In this document: positions 49,938 through 57,794 of the stretch, in pieces
Position numbering within the stretch: position 1 is the first letter of the stretch
Layout of the letters: each line of letters opens with the position of its first letter
NCBI RefSeq assembly: GCF_040438885.1
Contig: NZ_CP159218.1
Coordinates: forward strand, 992,001 to 1,056,000
Length of the DNA: 64,000 bases
DNA from: Nakamurella sp. A5-74
GTDB lineage: Bacteria > Actinomycetota > Actinomycetes > Mycobacteriales > Nakamurellaceae
Direction: 5' to 3'
The notes under the pieces: generated by a model
The model's database searches: none
What the model saw: only the letters and a program-made list of their open reading frames with translations
Told to the model about the DNA's origin: nothing
Program-made: the position numbers and the translations under genes

Positions 49938-50432
49938 GTGTTCCGACTCGCGTTCCACGAACCCAAGATCCCGGGCAACACCGGCGGTGCTATCCGCACC
50001 GCGGCAGCCACCGGCTGCGAACTGCACCTGATCGGCCCGCTGGGATTCGACCTGGACGACGCGAAGCTGCGCAGGGCCGGACTCGACTACCACGACCTCG
50101 CCTCGGTCACCGTGCACGCCGACCTCGAAGTCGCCTGGGCTGCGTGGATGCCCGCTCGGGTGTTCGCCTTCACCGCACACGCGGCGGCCAACCACGCCGA
50201 GATCGCCTATCTCCCGGGCGATGTGCTGCTGTTCGGCACCGAGCCGACCGGCCTGCCGGCCGCGGTGCTGCAGGACGACCGACTCGCCGGCACGGTCCGC
50301 ATCCCGATGCTTGCCGGTCGGCGGTCGCTGAACCTGTCCAACGCCGCCGCGATCGTGGCCTACGAGGCCTGGCGTCAGCATGGGTTCGCAGGGGCGTCCG
50401 ACGGGGATGTTCCGGGGATCGGCGAGGGGTGA
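49938..50432 (+). CDS. trmL: tRNA (cytidine/uridine-34 2'-O)-methyltransferase TrmL
   Basis: A 164-residue SPOUT methyltransferase from GTG 49938. Motif 1 is PKIPGNTGGAIRTAAATGCE then LHLIGPLGFDLDDAKLRRAG. The knot motif 2 is LLFGTEPTGLP and motif 3 is IPMLAGRRSLNLSNAAAIVA then YEAWRQ. Length is normal. It should use SAM to methylate the ribose of nucleotide 34 in leucine tRNAs. The 32-bp repeat array lies directly upstream. It is followed by a GNAT gene one base after its stop. Confidence 0.93.
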   Translation: MFRLAFHEPKIPGNTGGAIRTAAATGCELHLIGPLGFDLDDAKLRRAGLDYHDLASVTVHADLEVAWAAWMPARVFAFTAHAAANHAEIAYLPGDVLLFGTEPTGLPAAVLQDDRLAGTVRIPMLAGRRSLNLSNAAAIVAYEAWRQHGFAGASDGDVPGIGEG

Positions 50433-50433
50433 G

Positions 50434-50967
50434 GTGCTGGCGGTGATCGAGACCGATCGACTGTTCCTGCGACGCCAGATCGCTGCAGATGATGCTGCCG
50501 TCCTCCACGAGTTGTGGACCGAACGTGACCCGAGGGTGCCGCCGCATCGGCGGATCGGGCCTGACGGCCGGCCGGTCCTGGAGGACATCGCGGCCCAGAT
50601 CGACGCCGATAGCGACGACCCCGGGCGCGAATTCCTGACGATCGTGCGAAAGCAGGAGGGCGACGTGATCGGTTACTGCGGGCTGCTCTTCGTGGGCCGA
50701 GGATCGGCGCACGAACCCGAGATCGCGTACGAGTTGCTCGGTCGGGCTCACGGAGCCGGCTATGCCACCGAGGCGGCCGGCGCCCTCGTCGCCTGGGCGC
50801 AGGAGCGGGGCTTCGGGCGGCTGTGGGCGGGCGTGCGGGAATGGAACCTCGCGTCCCGTCGCGTCCTGCAGAAGCTGGGCTTCGTCGAGACCGGTCAGGT
50901 CGAGCCGGACGCCGCCTACGGCGACTCGCTGGTGGTGGTGCGGACGTTCCCGGGCTCGACCGTCTGA
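50434..50967 (+). CDS. GNAT N-acetyltransferase (RimJ/RimL type)
   Basis: A 177-residue acetyltransferase; GTG 50434 is preferred because GAGGGGTGAG precedes it and it begins right after trmL. VIETDRLFLRRQIAADDAAV opens the fold. EIAYELLGRAHGAGYATEAA supplies the acetyl-CoA loop, and WNLASRRVLQKLGFVETGQV closes it. The target is unknown; the family includes ribosomal-protein and antibiotic acetylators. Confidence 0.86.
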   Translation: MLAVIETDRLFLRRQIAADDAAVLHELWTERDPRVPPHRRIGPDGRPVLEDIAAQIDADSDDPGREFLTIVRKQEGDVIGYCGLLFVGRGSAHEPEIAYELLGRAHGAGYATEAAGALVAWAQERGFGRLWAGVREWNLASRRVLQKLGFVETGQVEPDAAYGDSLVVVRTFPGSTV

Positions 50968-50990
50968 ACATCTCGGCCGACGACACATGC

Positions 50991-51455
50991 TCAGGCCAGA
51001 ATGCGCGCCAGGATCAGCGTCGGTCCGTCCCAGTCGAGCCCGTGATGCTCTTCCAGAGGAATGAATCCGGTGCGGTGGTAGAACGCCCGGGTGGTCGCAT
51101 ATCCGTCGTGCGGGAACGACGGCCCGACGGTGTGGACGGACAGCAGGCGACAGCCGTCAGCACGGAGATCCGCGGCCAGTCGGTCGATCAGCGCTCGCCC
51201 GATCCCTGAGCCGCGCTCGGTGGGCGCAACGGCGATCAGGTGCAGCTCCGCGGACTCTGGAAAGTGCCGGGCCACCAGGGCGATCGCGACGGTGCGGCCG
51301 GCTCTGGTGGCGAGCAGGCTCCGGTACCTCTCGTCCGCCGCCGCTTCGGTGTAGCTCTCGATGGCGGCAGGGTCGCCGAACCAATCGGGCAGCGACTGCA
51401 GGAGGGTGCGGACGGCCCGTGGGTCGCGTGCGTACAGCAGCTCGACGTCGGCCAT
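50991..51455 (-). CDS. GNAT N-acetyltransferase
   Basis: A 154-residue enzyme starting at ATG 51455. LLQSLPDWFGDPAAIESYTE then VAIALVARHFPESAELHLIA and VAPTERGSGIGRALIDRLAA (acetyl-CoA loop R-G-S-G-I-G) are diagnostic. AFYHRTGFIPLEEHHGLDW gives the C-terminal strand. The opening DWFG motif and overall size resemble small-molecule acetyltransferases such as those acting on aminoglycosides or polyamines, but the substrate cannot be set. It converges on the upstream GNAT gene across 23 bp. Confidence 0.85.
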   Translation of the reverse strand: MADVELLYARDPRAVRTLLQSLPDWFGDPAAIESYTEAAADERYRSLLATRAGRTVAIALVARHFPESAELHLIAVAPTERGSGIGRALIDRLAADLRADGCRLLSVHTVGPSFPHDGYATTRAFYHRTGFIPLEEHHGLDWDGPTLILARILA

Positions 51456-51699
51456 CGGGTGATCGTCCCACGAGGACAGGGTCGTTGTTCGCTCACGGGC
51501 TCGACCGGCGCCTGTCCGACTTCGCCATTCGCTCTCGTTCGGCGGCCAGAGCATCGGCTCAGCGGGACCCCACCGCCATCGCTGCCTCGTCACGTCGGGT
51601 CAGCAACGGGCGGGTACCCAGGATGACGTCTGGACTTTGATCAGTCATGTCCACCCCCACCTGTCGCCGTTCCGCGACCACGACGGGCTCGCGCGGGTC

Positions 51700-52055
51700 G
51701 GCGACGATCTCTCCGGACTCGGGTTCTCCGACCTACGCACCCCGCTGACAGTGGTGACCGGCTATCTGACCGATGCTCGCGCGGGCAACTGCGTGGATGC
51801 TGCTGCCACCTACTGGGGGTCTCCGCGCGACGACGGACAGCGAGGAGATCTTGCGAGGACACCATCTCCGCCTTCGCCGTCAGCGCGCACGAGGCTCCAT
51901 CGACGTCTGCGAAATCCGATGTCGTGGCAGCCACGCTGACGACCGCTGGGTCTTCGGACGGGACCGTTCAGCCCGGGAAGGTCGTCCGGTTCTTCCAGCT
52001 CGAACGCCAGTCGGACGACACCTGGCGGATCACTGAAGGCGGCAGCGGGCCCTGA
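51700..52055 (+). pseudogene. Broken exported-protein gene (two frameshifts)
   Basis: Three reading frames each carry a consecutive piece of one product: TVVTGYLTDARAGNCVDAAA then GLRATTDSEEILR, then CEDTISAFAVSAHEAPSTSA and QPGKVVRFFQLERQSDDTWR with ITEGGSGP and TGA at 52053-52055. The order resembles small secreted proteins with an NTF2-like fold (a GYLxAxxAGxC start, a TWRITE end). The N-terminus with any signal peptide is missing. Two single-base changes near 51825 and 51860 would rejoin it. Confidence 0.6.
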
Positions 52056-52104
52056 CCGCCTTCCTGAAGTGCGCGATCGCGCAGGCCGGGTTCCCGAGCT
52101 GCAC

Positions 52105-53136
52105 TCAGCCGAGCTCGACGGTCAACCCGTCAGCGGTGAAGGTGACGTCCCCGTCGAACTTCGCCGTACCAGAGGCGCTCATCCGGTCGACGACGGCGCC
52201 CGAGCTGCGATCTGTGCAGACGGTGGTCACGGTGCGGCGCAGCGTGCTCTGAGCAGCGATGGCTGTGTGGTCGACCGTCCACTCCGGGGGAGCGGAGAAC
52301 GTGACAGTACGAGTCGTCCTGGCGCCGACGCAGAGCTCGAGTGCGCCGCCGCAGCCGGACTTCGGGTCCACCGTCGGCCGCTCGCACGCGGCGACCACTG
52401 CATCGGCCTGCCGCTTCGCCTCAGCTTCTCCATCAGCATTGATGATCGAAGAGAGCAGGACGCCCTCCGGCTCGGGGAAGTCGAGCGCCTGCACGGTCTT
52501 CGGTGCACTCCGCAGGAACGGGTGTTGCGGGAGCCCGAGCGACCACTCGCCGGGCGGCACCCGGAAGGCAACCTGCTTGCCTGCCGGCACAACCGGATCC
52601 ACGCGCACCCGATGCCCGTTGACGAGCAGTTCCGACAGGTCCCGGTCTGCTCGGATGTCGACAGCCCGCAGCGCCCCGGGCGCCCGGATTTCGGTCAACC
52701 GGTTCGTCACCGGCAGTCGCAGCCCCGGCACCTCAGGGCTGGTGATCGTGAAGGTGCCGGAGCCGTCGGTCCGGGAGAGGTCGGCGGTGATCTCGACCCG
52801 CTTGCCTGCCAACGCGTTCGCGGCCACCACCTCTGCCACCAACAGGTCGGTACGGGGTGAGCTGGTGTCGTCCTCGACCAGCACGCGCAGGACCTCGGCG
52901 TCCGGTGTGGTGAGCGCATCAGCCAACTGCTGGGTCGCGGTGCCCGCCGCAGTGTCAGCTCCGCCGGAGCTGCATCCCGCCACGAAGATGGCGAGGCAGA
53001 TCGTCAGTGCCGCTGCAGCCAGTGGTCGGGTGGTAGCCCTCGGTCCCATGGCCTCGAGGGTACGGAGAGTCGACACCCGCCACGGTTCTTCGGCGCTCCG
53101 ACGCCACAGCACTTCGGCCTCTTCGGGCGTTGTCAC
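52105..53136 (-). CDS. Putative lipoprotein of unknown function
   Basis: A 343-residue protein. GTG 53136 has a strong GGAGGGAGA upstream; ATG 53049 would give a standard signal peptide. The lipobox VAGC (TICLAIFVAGCSSGG) follows either a normal or a long N-region. The exported part contains VAEVVAANALAGKRVEITAD, a proline-rich middle VFR-VPPGEWSLGLPQHPFL and a C-terminal beta-rich domain with TRTVTFSAPPEWTVDHTAIA and two extra Cys pairs. No family is recognised. It shares its promoter region with the divergent PPOX gene. Confidence 0.72.
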   Translation of the reverse strand: MTTPEEAEVLWRRSAEEPWRVSTLRTLEAMGPRATTRPLAAAALTICLAIFVAGCSSGGADTAAGTATQQLADALTTPDAEVLRVLVEDDTSSPRTDLLVAEVVAANALAGKRVEITADLSRTDGSGTFTITSPEVPGLRLPVTNRLTEIRAPGALRAVDIRADRDLSELLVNGHRVRVDPVVPAGKQVAFRVPPGEWSLGLPQHPFLRSAPKTVQALDFPEPEGVLLSSIINADGEAEAKRQADAVVAACERPTVDPKSGCGGALELCVGARTTRTVTFSAPPEWTVDHTAIAAQSTLRRTVTTVCTDRSSGAVVDRMSASGTAKFDGDVTFTADGLTVELG

Positions 53137-53243
53137 CGAGTTCTCCCTCCGGGCGTGGCACTGTGGAGTTCGGTACTGCTATTCATCCTGGGAGACCCGA
53201 TGACCCACAACGACTTCAGCTGCTCGTGCGACGGGACACGCTG

Positions 53244-53687
53244 ATGCGTCTGCTCGCCGAGGAGGCCCGGACCCGGTTCGCCCATGAGCGCGTGGCCCGG
53301 TTCGCCAGCGTGTCCGCGGCCGGCGTCCCGCACCTGGTGCCGATCACCTTCGCGGTGCTCGGTGACAGGGTCGTGTTCGTCGTGGACGACAAGCCCAAGA
53401 GCACGCAGGACCTGCGGCGCCTGGAGAATGTTGCGGCGCACCAGCAGGTCTGCGTGTTGGTGGACGTCTACGACGACGACTGGTCGCGGCTGTGGTGGGC
53501 CAGGGCAGACGGCGTCGCCTCGATCTCCGAGCATGACGACGAGGCGGTGGATGCGTTGGCCACCCGCTACCCCTACTACGTCGACCGCCGCCCGAGTGGG
53601 CCGGTGGTCGCCATCGATGTCAGTCGTTGGTCCGGCTGGGCGGCCGTGGATCCGGCGGCGCCTGGTGACGCCGCCGGTCCCGGCTGA
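53244..53687 (+). CDS. PPOX-class F420-dependent oxidoreductase (TIGR03668-like)
   Basis: A 147-residue split barrel starting at ATG 53244. RFAHERVARFASVSAAGVPH then LVPITFAVLGDRVVFVVDDK and PKSTQDLRRLENVAAHQQVC make the F420/FMN site. WSRLWWARADGVASISEHDD then ALATRYPYYVDRRPSGPVVA completes it. The length and the WWARADG motif match the Rv0121c-like group. It reduces an unknown substrate with F420H2. Confidence 0.87.
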   Translation: MRLLAEEARTRFAHERVARFASVSAAGVPHLVPITFAVLGDRVVFVVDDKPKSTQDLRRLENVAAHQQVCVLVDVYDDDWSRLWWARADGVASISEHDDEAVDALATRYPYYVDRRPSGPVVAIDVSRWSGWAAVDPAAPGDAAGPG

Positions 53688-53726
53688 GGAGCGAAGCCTC
53701 CGAGAGGTTCGTCGCTGCAACCGATC

Positions 53727-54022
53727 TCAGACTGCGTTGACCTTGGGGATGACGTCCTCGGTGAGCTGCGTCAGGTCGTCGAGCGTCACGGACATCGGCA
53801 CGTCACGGAACGGCGACACAGCAGCGGCAGCGTCTTGTCCATCTCGTTCAGCTCCCGGACGATCTCGCCCTTCCAACGGGCGATGTCCGCGGGCGAATCC
53901 TGGATCCCGATCCAGCCGGACAGGCCCTACTTGGCGATCCGGCGCGCCGAACGCTTCGGGTCCTTCAGACCGCTGAAGAAGATCGGCGGATGCTGCCTCT
54001 GGATCGGCTTGTGCGGGCGCCG
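53727..54022 (-). pseudogene. C-terminal remnant of an LLM-class F420-dependent oxidoreductase
   Basis: On the minus strand, KPIQRQHPPIFFSGLKDPKR then SARRIAK, a TAG stop, GLSGWIGIQDSPADIARWKG and EIVRELNEMDKTLP follow in one frame. The end, MSVTLDDLTQLTEDVIPKVN with AV and TGA, is in another. The (P/Q)HPPI(F/W) motif and the final helix are typical of luciferase-like F420 enzymes. At least one nonsense and one frameshift mutation plus loss of the N-terminus make it a relic. Confidence 0.72.
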
Positions 54023-54052
54023 AGGAAAATGCACAGCCGGCGGCGGCCCGCA

Positions 54053-54883
54053 TCAGTCCTCCAACTCGAGAACCTCGGGCAGCGTTCCGAGTCCGTCGGC
54101 CTTCGGGATCGCGGCCAGCAGCCGGCGAGTGTAAGGCGCCTGGGGATCAGACCAGATCTGCTGTGTCGGGCCCTGTTCGACCACCGTGCCGGCCCGCATC
54201 ACCACCACCCGGTCGGCGATCAACCGGACCACCGCGAGATCATGGGAGATGAACAGCAGCGACGCGCCGGCACGGGCGGCGACGTCCTTCATCAGGGTGG
54301 CGATCTTGGCCTGCAGCGACGCATCGAGCGAGGCGATCGGCTCGTCGCCGATCAGCACGTCCGGCCCGGCAGCCACCGCGCGGGCGATCGCGATCCGTTG
54401 GCGTTGGCCGCCGGAGAACTCGTGCGGGTAGCGGGTCGCCACGTCGGCCGGCAGCTCCACCATCGCCAGCAGCTCGCCGACATCCGGTGCGGTACTCGGG
54501 TGGATCTGCCTGGCCAACTCGATCTGCGCGCGGATCGTCCGGCGGGGATTGAGCGACGCGTACGGGTTCTGGAACACCATCTGGATACGTTGCAGCGCAG
54601 CCGGTCTGCGGCGCAGGCCGAGCGGCGGCACCGGTGCGCCGCGGAAGTGGATCTCGCCGGCGGTGAGCGGCTCGAGGCCGCAGATCGCCCTGGCCAGCGT
54701 CGACTTCCCGCAGCCGGATTCACCGACCAGCCCGACGGTCTCACCGGGAGCCAGTCTCAGCTCCACCCCGTCGACGGCGCGCAACGGGGACGCGCCGGGA
54801 CGCCGGTAACTGACGACAGCTCCGGCCACTGTCAGCAGGTCGGCGGTGTCCGTTCCCTCAGCGGGCTCCGCGGCGGCCGTCAT
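54053..54883 (-). CDS. Oligopeptide ABC importer ATPase (DppF/OppF-like)
   Basis: A 276-residue ATPase starting at ATG 54883, which shares ATGA with the DppD-like gene. Walker A is GLVGESGCGKSTLARAI, then QMVFQNPYASLNPRRTIR, the signature YPHEFSGGQRQRIAIARAVA and Walker B VLIGDEPIASLDASLQAKI. The C-terminal Opp/Dpp tail (PQAPYTRRLLAAIPKADG) is present. It pairs with the DppD-like subunit. Last gene of the dppABCDF-type operon. Confidence 0.9.
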   Translation of the reverse strand: MTAAAEPAEGTDTADLLTVAGAVVSYRRPGASPLRAVDGVELRLAPGETVGLVGESGCGKSTLARAICGLEPLTAGEIHFRGAPVPPLGLRRRPAALQRIQMVFQNPYASLNPRRTIRAQIELARQIHPSTAPDVGELLAMVELPADVATRYPHEFSGGQRQRIAIARAVAAGPDVLIGDEPIASLDASLQAKIATLMKDVAARAGASLLFISHDLAVVRLIADRVVVMRAGTVVEQGPTQQIWSDPQAPYTRRLLAAIPKADGLGTLPEVLELED

Positions 54884-55767
54884 CGCACCTCCTGGTGGTC
54901 GGGCAGGGAGTCGATCAGCGAGCGAGTGTACGGGTGCTGCGGGGTGCGGATGACGTCGTAGCGCGAGCCGGACTCGACGACCTTGCCGTGGCGCATCACG
55001 GCGATGGTGTCGGCGAGGGACGACATCACCGCCAGGTCGTGCGTCACCAGGATGATGCCGATCCCGAGATCGTCGCACAGGCCGCGCAGCAGCCGCAGGA
55101 TCCCGGCCTGCACCGTCACGTCCAGCGCGGTGGTCGGCTCGTCCGCGATCAGCATTCGCGGGTCGCAGGCCAGGGCCGACGCGATCGCCACCCGCTGGAG
55201 CTGGCCGCCGGAGAACTGGTGCGGGTACTTGCCGAGGGCGGCCCGTGGCTCCGGGACCCTGACCTTCTCGAGCAGCTCGGTCGCCCGATCGCGGGCCTCG
55301 CGCCTGGACAGTTTCAGGTGATGGCGGACGTGGTCGGTCAACTGGGTGCCGATGGAGAGCATCGGATGCAGGCTGGCCGTCGGATCCTGGAAGATCGCGG
55401 CGATGTGCTTGCCGCGCAGCTTGTTCAACTCCCGCTCCCGCAGACCGACCAGCTCGCGGTCGTCGTAGCGGATGCTGCCGGACACCTGGGCTGCAGCCGG
55501 TTGCAGGCCGAGGATCGTCATCCCCGTCATGGTCTTGCCGGAGCCCGATTCGCCGGCCACTCCGGTCACCTGACCGGAAGGTGCGACCAGGTCCACCCCG
55601 TCGAGGATCTGCGCGGTGCCGATCTTCAGTCGCAGGCCCGAGATGCGGATCCCGTCGGTGGCGGGGGCCGGAGCAGCGGTGGAGCTGGTGGCCGTGGCCG
55701 GGGTTACCGTCACGACTCCCTTGTCGAGATCGATCGGGGCGCCGGGGAACTGCTGGGATTCGCTCAT
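54880..55767 (-). CDS. Oligopeptide ABC importer ATPase (DppD/OppD-like)
   Basis: A 295-residue ATPase. Walker A is GVAGESGSGKTMTGMTI, the Q-loop is AIFQDPTASLHPMLSIGTQL, the signature PHQFSGGQLQRVAIASALAC and Walker B MLIADEPTTALDVTVQAGIL. The C-terminal RTPQHPYTRSLIDSLPDH is the usual Opp/Dpp regulatory end. About 40 N-terminal residues are an Ala/Thr-rich extension. Both ends overlap neighbours by four bases (ATGA). Confidence 0.9.
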   Translation of the reverse strand: MSESQQFPGAPIDLDKGVVTVTPATATSSTAAPAPATDGIRISGLRLKIGTAQILDGVDLVAPSGQVTGVAGESGSGKTMTGMTILGLQPAAAQVSGSIRYDDRELVGLRERELNKLRGKHIAAIFQDPTASLHPMLSIGTQLTDHVRHHLKLSRREARDRATELLEKVRVPEPRAALGKYPHQFSGGQLQRVAIASALACDPRMLIADEPTTALDVTVQAGILRLLRGLCDDLGIGIILVTHDLAVMSSLADTIAVMRHGKVVESGSRYDVIRTPQHPYTRSLIDSLPDHQEVR

Positions 55768-56648
55768 ATCGCACGTCCCGTGGTGGCCCGGCGCGAGCGC
55801 GGGTCGAGGGCGTCCCGCAGTGAGTCACCCAGGAAGTTGAACGCCATCACGATGGTCAGGATCGCCAGCCCCGGGAACGTCGCGATCCACCAAGAGGAGA
55901 AGTTGTCGACGCCGTCGGAGACCATGGCTCCCCACTCGGGGGTCGGGGGCACGCTGCCGAGACCCAGGAACGACAGCCCCGACAGCAGCAGCACCGCGTT
56001 GCCGAAGTCCAGCGTGGCGAGCACCAGGATCGGCGCCGCGATGTTCGGCAGGATGTCGCGGGTGAGCGAGCGGATGACGCCCACCCCCAGCAAGCGGTTG
56101 GCGATCACGTACTCGCTGTTGCGTGCGCCGAGCACCAACGATCTGGTGACGCGGGCGTACTGCGGCCAGCTCACCAACAGGATGGCCAGTACCGCATTCT
56201 CCAGGCCGGGCCCGAGCGCGGCGGTCACCACCATCGCCAGGATGATCGTCGGGAAGGCGAACACCAGATCGGCGATCCGCATGATGATCTCGTCGACCGC
56301 CTTGCCGAAGTAGCCCGCCAACGCGCCCAGGACGGTGCCGATCAGCATCGACAACACCACGAGCAGGATCGACAGCGGCAACGTCACCCTGGCCCCGGCG
56401 ATCACCCGCGACAGCACGTCGCGGCCGAGCGAGTCCGTACCGAACAGGTGCGCTCCCGAAGGTGCCTCCAGGCGCGGCGCGGTCTGCGCCAGCGGATCCT
56501 GTGGTTCCAGCAGTGCACCGAAGATGGCCACCACCAACCAGATCGCGACGATCAGCAGTCCGATCACGGTCAGCGGTTGCCGCCACGCCATCGGCCAGCG
56601 GATCAGTCGACGCTTCGCCACGAACTCGGGCTGCAGGGGTTCGGTCAT
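55764..56648 (-). CDS. Oligopeptide ABC importer permease (DppC/OppC-like)
   Basis: A 294-residue permease with six helices, starting at ATG 56648 on the DppB stop. An N-terminal helix (LTVIGLLIVAIWLVVAIFGA) precedes FGTDSLGRDVLSRVIAGARV, typical of OppC. The EAA coupling motif lies in YVIANRLLGVGVIRSLTRDI then LPNIAAPILV. SFLGLGSVPPTPEWGAMVSD is the conserved C-terminal signature. Confidence 0.92.
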   Translation of the reverse strand: MTEPLQPEFVAKRRLIRWPMAWRQPLTVIGLLIVAIWLVVAIFGALLEPQDPLAQTAPRLEAPSGAHLFGTDSLGRDVLSRVIAGARVTLPLSILLVVLSMLIGTVLGALAGYFGKAVDEIIMRIADLVFAFPTIILAMVVTAALGPGLENAVLAILLVSWPQYARVTRSLVLGARNSEYVIANRLLGVGVIRSLTRDILPNIAAPILVLATLDFGNAVLLLSGLSFLGLGSVPPTPEWGAMVSDGVDNFSSWWIATFPGLAILTIVMAFNFLGDSLRDALDPRSRRATTGRAI

Positions 56649-57793
56649 CGGTTGCGCACCCTCGGATCGATGACGCCGTACAGCAGGTCGACGACGAAGT
56701 TGATGGCGATGTAGGTGACGCCGACGACGATGCCGACTCCCATGATGGCCTGCAGGTCGAGCGTCGTGGCTGCCTTGAAGGCATACTGCCCCAACCCGTT
56801 CCAGGCGAACACGGTCTCGGTGAGCACCGCGCCGGAGAGCAGCGAGCCGAACGTCAACCCGACGACGGTGAGGATCGGCAGCAGCGCACCCCGCAGGATG
56901 TAGCCGAAGGTGACCCGGCGGGCGCTGAGCCCCTTCGCCCTGGCGGCGGTGATGTAGTCGTTGCCGAGCACGTCGAGCACGGCTGTCCTGGCGAACCGCG
57001 CCAACAAGCCGACCGTGTAGAGCACCAGCACCGAGGCCGGCAGGATCAGGTGCCCGACGGCGTTCCAGAACACCTTGGGGCGCCCGGCGATCAGTGCATC
57101 GATCGTGTAAAAGCCGGTGTGGTCCTTCGGCGGAGTGAACTGCGGGTCCAGGCGGCCGGAACCCGGGAACCAGCCGAGTTTGTAGAACAGCAGGTAGTAG
57201 ACGATCAGCGCGAGCCAGAACGTCGGGGTGGAGATGCCGATGATGCTGACCACCCGCACCGCCTGGTCGACGAACTTCCGCTGTCGCAGCGCCGCCCACA
57301 GGCCGAGGCCGACGCCCAGCACCGAGGCGGTGATCAACGCGGTCAGGGCGAGTTCCGCAGTCGCCGGGAAGGCCGACCCCAGATCTTTCGCGACCGGGTT
57401 GTGGGTCTGCGTCGAGTCCCCGAAGTCCAGTTGCGCCAACCGTGACAGGTAGATGACGTACTGCTGGGGGAGCGGCTTGTCCAGGCCGTACTTCGTGTTG
57501 AACGCGGCGACGGCAGCGGGGTCCGACGAGGCCCGCTCGCCCAACGCCGAGGCGGCCGGGTTCGACGGCACCAGGTTGGTCAGGATGAACGTGATCAGGG
57601 TGACGCCCAGGATCAGTAGCAGGCTGACGCCCAGTCGTACGACGACGTAGAGGAGCAGGGGGTGCCGAGCGCGCAGACCGCGCGGCCGGTCGTCCTGCGG
57701 CGACGTCGCAGCCATCGACGCGGTGGTCTCGGGAGCCGACCCCGCCGGGTCCGCGGTCACGGATCCGGCGGGGGGCATGCGCTGTTCAGGCAC
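56645..57793 (-). CDS. Oligopeptide ABC importer permease (DppB/OppB-like)
   Basis: A 382-residue permease starting at GTG 57793 (ATG 57778 possible). A Ser/Ala-rich N-terminal tail precedes YVVVRLGVSLLLILGVTLIT. RYGLDKPLPQQY-like (KYGLDKPLPQQYVIYLSRLA) and LDFGDSTQ are OppB hallmarks. The EAA loop is NDYITAARAKGLSARRVTFG then YILRGALLPILTVVG. It starts one base after the binding-protein stop and is co-translated with the DppC-like gene. Confidence 0.92.
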   Translation of the reverse strand: MPEQRMPPAGSVTADPAGSAPETTASMAATSPQDDRPRGLRARHPLLLYVVVRLGVSLLLILGVTLITFILTNLVPSNPAASALGERASSDPAAVAAFNTKYGLDKPLPQQYVIYLSRLAQLDFGDSTQTHNPVAKDLGSAFPATAELALTALITASVLGVGLGLWAALRQRKFVDQAVRVVSIIGISTPTFWLALIVYYLLFYKLGWFPGSGRLDPQFTPPKDHTGFYTIDALIAGRPKVFWNAVGHLILPASVLVLYTVGLLARFARTAVLDVLGNDYITAARAKGLSARRVTFGYILRGALLPILTVVGLTFGSLLSGAVLTETVFAWNGLGQYAFKAATTLDLQAIMGVGIVVGVTYIAINFVVDLLYGVIDPRVRNR

Positions 57794-57794
57794 G

